Assembly (NCBI GenBank): GCA_937888925.1
Contig: CALARM010000461.1
Location: forward strand, 1-8,366
Direction: 5' to 3'
Source of the DNA: an uncultured Synergistia bacterium
GTDB lineage: Bacteria; Eremiobacterota; SpSt-956; JAKJGF01
Length of the DNA stretch: 8,366 bases
Part shown: one piece after another, positions 5,704 through 8,366 of the stretch
How positions within the stretch are numbered: the stretch's first letter is position 1
Layout: each line of letters opens with the position of its first letter
Program-made: the position numbers and the translations under genes
Notes under the pieces: model-generated
Seen by the model: only the letters and a program-made list of their open reading frames with translations
What the model was told of the DNA's origin: nothing
Database searches by the model: none

Positions 5704-8366
5704 ATGGCTGTTTTATGTCACATGTGTGGCAATGAAAATGAAGTGAACAGTAATCTCTGTAAATATTGCGGCAGCCCTGTAATAATAGATGAAGAGGTTA
5801 CATGTTTGCCTCAGAAGACTGTTCTTGATAACAGGTATGAAATTATCCATCTTGTTAAATCAGGTGGTATGGGTGCAGTATATAAGGCTATTGATCTCAG
5901 GCTTGATGATGTCTGTGCTGTGAAAGAAATGCTCAGTTTTTATTCATCTCCTGCTAAAAGGCAGGAAGCTATAAATAGATTTAATGAGGAAGCAAAGATA
6001 CTCACCAGACTGCGTCATTCAAATCTTCCCAGAATAAGGGATTATTTTATAGAAAATGATAAATATTATCTGGTTATGGATTTTATAGAAGGTACAGATC
6101 TGGAAACTATATGGTTTAATTCATACGGAAAGAAATTTGATGAAAAAGAGACTGTAGAATGGGCACTTCAAATTCTTAATGTTCTTGATTATCTCCACAA
6201 TCAGGAGCCTCCTGTAATATACAGAGATATAAAACCTTCAAATATAATTTTAAAAAGAGACACCAACGAAGTTGTTCTTATAGATTTTGGTATAGCAAGA
6301 ACAATTTCATCGGAAGAAGCCCATAGAACGTCAAGCGGTACAGAAGGTTATTCTCCTCCTGAACAATATCGTGGTATAGCTGTACCTCAGAGTGATATTT
6401 ATTCCCTCGGAGCGACGATCCATCAATTACTTTCAGGAGAACCACCACTTACGCCCTTTAAGTTCTGCAGTATATGTGATAAAAATTCTACTGTTTCCGC
6501 GGAGATGGAACGTATAATAATGAAGGCTCTGGAAGAAAGAATTGAAGATAGATTTCTTTCTGCAGAAGATATGTTGAAATCCATAGTAGATTTATACAGG
6601 TCATCAAGTGACCTCCATGCTGCTACGATTGCTCTTAAATATCAAATATCTTCTCAGAATATAATAGATATAGTGAGCAATGAATCCTCCATACCTGTGT
6701 CCCGGCAAACTATAACTATGGATCAGATTGACGGACTTATCTTACAGTTAGATAATAATAATGTAGAACTCAGGAGACTCGCAGTAGAATCCCTTGGAAA
6801 TTACAGAGAAGAAAGAGTAGTAAAAGCATTGATTAAAGCACTTGATGACAGAGATACAGAAGTCAGGATGAGGGCAGTTGTTGCTCTTGGTAATACCGGT
6901 GATACAGTTGCAATACCATATCTTATAAAGGTTCTGGAAAAAGATACGGATCATTTAAGAGCATGCACTGCTGCAGCTATGAGTAAATTTATAGAAGATT
7001 CTGTTCTTGAGCCTTTAATCAGGGCTCTGGAAGACTCTGTTCCTGCTGTGAGGAAACAGGCTGCCATTTCTCTTGGCATAATTGGTTATACCGAGGCAAT
7101 AAAGCCTTTAGAAGAAGCAAGAAACAGGGAAGGCCTCCTCAGTATACATATGAAAGATGTTATGTCAGATGCAATAGATAGATTGACTAAAGGCCCTACG
7201 GCCGCTCAATATATGGAAATGGCCGATATTTTTGTAAAGCAGAGCAGGTTTGAACTTGCAGAGGATTGTTATAAAAAATCCATTGAATTAAAACAGAACA
7301 GTTATGAAAGTTATGTTAACCTGGGGAATATCTATTGTTCTCAGGGTAAATATAAAGAAGCTCTTGAAACTTATATTTCTTCACTGAAATTGAAGCCTTA
7401 TAATTATGAAATCTATAATGCTATCGGTAATATATATACTACTATGGGAGATTATCAGAAGGCAATAGATGCTTATAAACAGGTTATAGATATTGAACCT
7501 GATTTTGCCACAGCTTATAATAATCTGGGATTTGCTTATTACAATCAGGGTGAATTTTATAATGCCATACTGGAATATAGAAAATCTATCGCTCTTGATG
7601 AAAAGTTTCCTATGGCATATAACAATCTTGGAAATGCTTACAGTGCTCTTGGAAACTATGAACTTGCCATAGAAGAATACAGAAAAGCTTTAAAACTGCA
7701 GCCTGATATGAGTCTTGCCCATAATAATCTCGGATTTGCCTATGCAAAAATGAATAAACATGATATGGCTATACTTTCTTATATGGAAGCAATAAAATTG
7801 ACACCGGGTTTTGCAATGGCTTATATTAACCTGGCTTTTTCTTACGCTACCCAGGGTAAATATGAATCTGCCATTAAATATTACAGGAAAGCCATTGAAT
7901 GTGATCCGAATAATTATGAGGCCTATACGGGCCTTGCCCAGGTTTATGAACTATGCGGTCATTATGACGAAGCAATAGAGCAATATGAAGAAGCCTTACA
8001 GACCGGAAGAGAAGATGTGAAAATTTATGAAAATATTGCAAATATATATGTGGAAACAGGAAAACTCATTTATGCAATAGAGGAATACAGGAAAGCCTTA
8101 TTAAAAGAACCGGGGAGATCGGATTTGTATAATAAAATTGCCTGGATATACAAGGAATTGAAACAATATGATCGGGCAATTATGGAATATCAAAAAGCTA
8201 TATCTTTAAGTCCAGGCGATGCAAAACTTTATATTAATCTTGGCTTCACCTACAGTTCTATGAAAGAATATTCTATGGCAATAGAAAAATATCGGGAAGC
8301 TCTTAAATTAGAACCTGACAACGGTAATATATATTATAATCTCGGATGTGTATATATGAAATTGAA
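5704..8366 (+). CDS. Hanks-type Ser/Thr kinase: zinc ribbon, kinase, HEAT and TPR repeats (3' end cut)
   Basis: The frame is open for 887 codons and leaves the window uninterrupted. Residues 5-22 are a zinc ribbon (C5-x2-C8-x10-C19-x2-C22). Residues about 45-298 are a eukaryotic-type kinase with glycine loop SGGMGAVY (53-60), Lys74 in AVKEM, catalytic YRDIKPSN (173-180, Asp175), DFG (194-196) and PPE (218-220). All key residues are present, so it should transfer phosphate from ATP to Ser/Thr. A linker leads to four or more HEAT-like repeats (about 342-480), then eleven 34-residue TPRs from 499 and a twelfth cut by the edge. No membrane span separates these, unlike PknB-type receptors, so it is probably cytosolic, sensing or recruiting partners through its repeats. 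Cys255 and Cys258 add an odd CxxC in the kinase C-lobe. The gene diverges from the TerB-like gene. Kinase identity is certain; substrates are unknown. Confidence 0.95.
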   Translation, partial: MAVLCHMCGNENEVNSNLCKYCGSPVIIDEEVTCLPQKTVLDNRYEIIHLVKSGGMGAVYKAIDLRLDDVCAVKEMLSFYSSPAKRQEAINRFNEEAKILTRLRHSNLPRIRDYFIENDKYYLVMDFIEGTDLETIWFNSYGKKFDEKETVEWALQILNVLDYLHNQEPPVIYRDIKPSNIILKRDTNEVVLIDFGIARTISSEEAHRTSSGTEGYSPPEQYRGIAVPQSDIYSLGATIHQLLSGEPPLTPFKFCSICDKNSTVSAEMERIIMKALEERIEDRFLSAEDMLKSIVDLYRSSSDLHAATIALKYQISSQNIIDIVSNESSIPVSRQTITMDQIDGLILQLDNNNVELRRLAVESLGNYREERVVKALIKALDDRDTEVRMRAVVALGNTGDTVAIPYLIKVLEKDTDHLRACTAAAMSKFIEDSVLEPLIRALEDSVPAVRKQAAISLGIIGYTEAIKPLEEARNREGLLSIHMKDVMSDAIDRLTKGPTAAQYMEMADIFVKQSRFELAEDCYKKSIELKQNSYESYVNLGNIYCSQGKYKEALETYISSLKLKPYNYEIYNAIGNIYTTMGDYQKAIDAYKQVIDIEPDFATAYNNLGFAYYNQGEFYNAILEYRKSIALDEKFPMAYNNLGNAYSALGNYELAIEEYRKALKLQPDMSLAHNNLGFAYAKMNKHDMAILSYMEAIKLTPGFAMAYINLAFSYATQGKYESAIKYYRKAIECDPNNYEAYTGLAQVYELCGHYDEAIEQYEEALQTGREDVKIYENIANIYVETGKLIYAIEEYRKALLKEPGRSDLYNKIAWIYKELKQYDRAIMEYQKAISLSPGDAKLYINLGFTYSSMKEYSMAIEKYREALKLEPDNGNIYYNLGCVYMKL
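7198..8366 (+). repeat. Tandem TPR-coding repeats with 102-bp period
   Basis: Eleven full 34-residue units and part of a twelfth follow one another without insertion, so the coding DNA has a 102-bp period. Units four to six (residues 601-702) share a Y/H-NNLG core and look most recently duplicated, although their codons differ. The array continues past the window. Confidence 0.85.

Noticed and set aside
6748..6954. Minus-strand 68-codon frame inside the kinase gene
   Set aside because: Falls across the HEAT-repeat coding region on the opposite strand; no ribosome site or motif.

Overview
The window holds five protein-coding genes and no RNA genes. It reads as bacterial chromosome from an AT-rich genome: Shine-Dalgarno sites precede three genes, sigma70-like -10 boxes can be seen, and AGA and ATA codons are common. 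The mix of a large tubulin-like GTPase, a Hanks-type kinase with HEAT and TPR repeats, and zinc-ribbon signalling proteins suits an uncultivated or deep-branching bacterial phylum more than a standard model lineage. I cannot assign a phylum from sequence alone, and nothing marks a phage, plasmid or transposon.

Layout from left to right. (1) A minus-strand pair covers 1-3504: a 931-residue Tubulin_2-type protein, then, overlapping its end by 17 bases, a secreted PsbP/MOG1-like protein cut by the window start. (2) A 118-bp divergent spacer carries overlapping back-to-back promoters and a five-unit GC-rich heptamer array with palindromes. (3) A plus-strand gene (3623-4564) fuses a CxxCxxCC (YkgJ-type) metal-binding domain to four TPRs; a consensus extended -10 box seven bases upstream of its ATG suggests a leaderless mRNA. 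(4) This gene converges on a minus-strand zinc-ribbon/TerB-like gene (4606-5229). A long AT-only hairpin that overlaps the end of the first gene and abuts the stop of the second separates them. (5) A 474-bp non-coding stretch (5230-5703) holds several heptamer clusters, two clean inverted repeats and promoter-like elements. (6) A plus-strand serine/threonine kinase gene (5704 to the window end) encodes zinc ribbon, kinase, HEAT repeats and at least eleven TPRs, and is cut by the window end.

How the genes may work together is inference. All except the secreted protein look cytosolic. The set combines a polymerising-type GTPase, a signalling kinase, a TerB-like putative metal or stress sensor and a metal-binding TPR scaffold, so a signalling and scaffold locus is plausible. 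The only strong evidence of joint expression is the overlapping tubulin-like/PsbP-like pair; the other genes are separate transcription units. The most distinctive non-coding signal is a recurring 7-bp periodicity, in at least three unrelated sequence families, confined to the gaps between genes.
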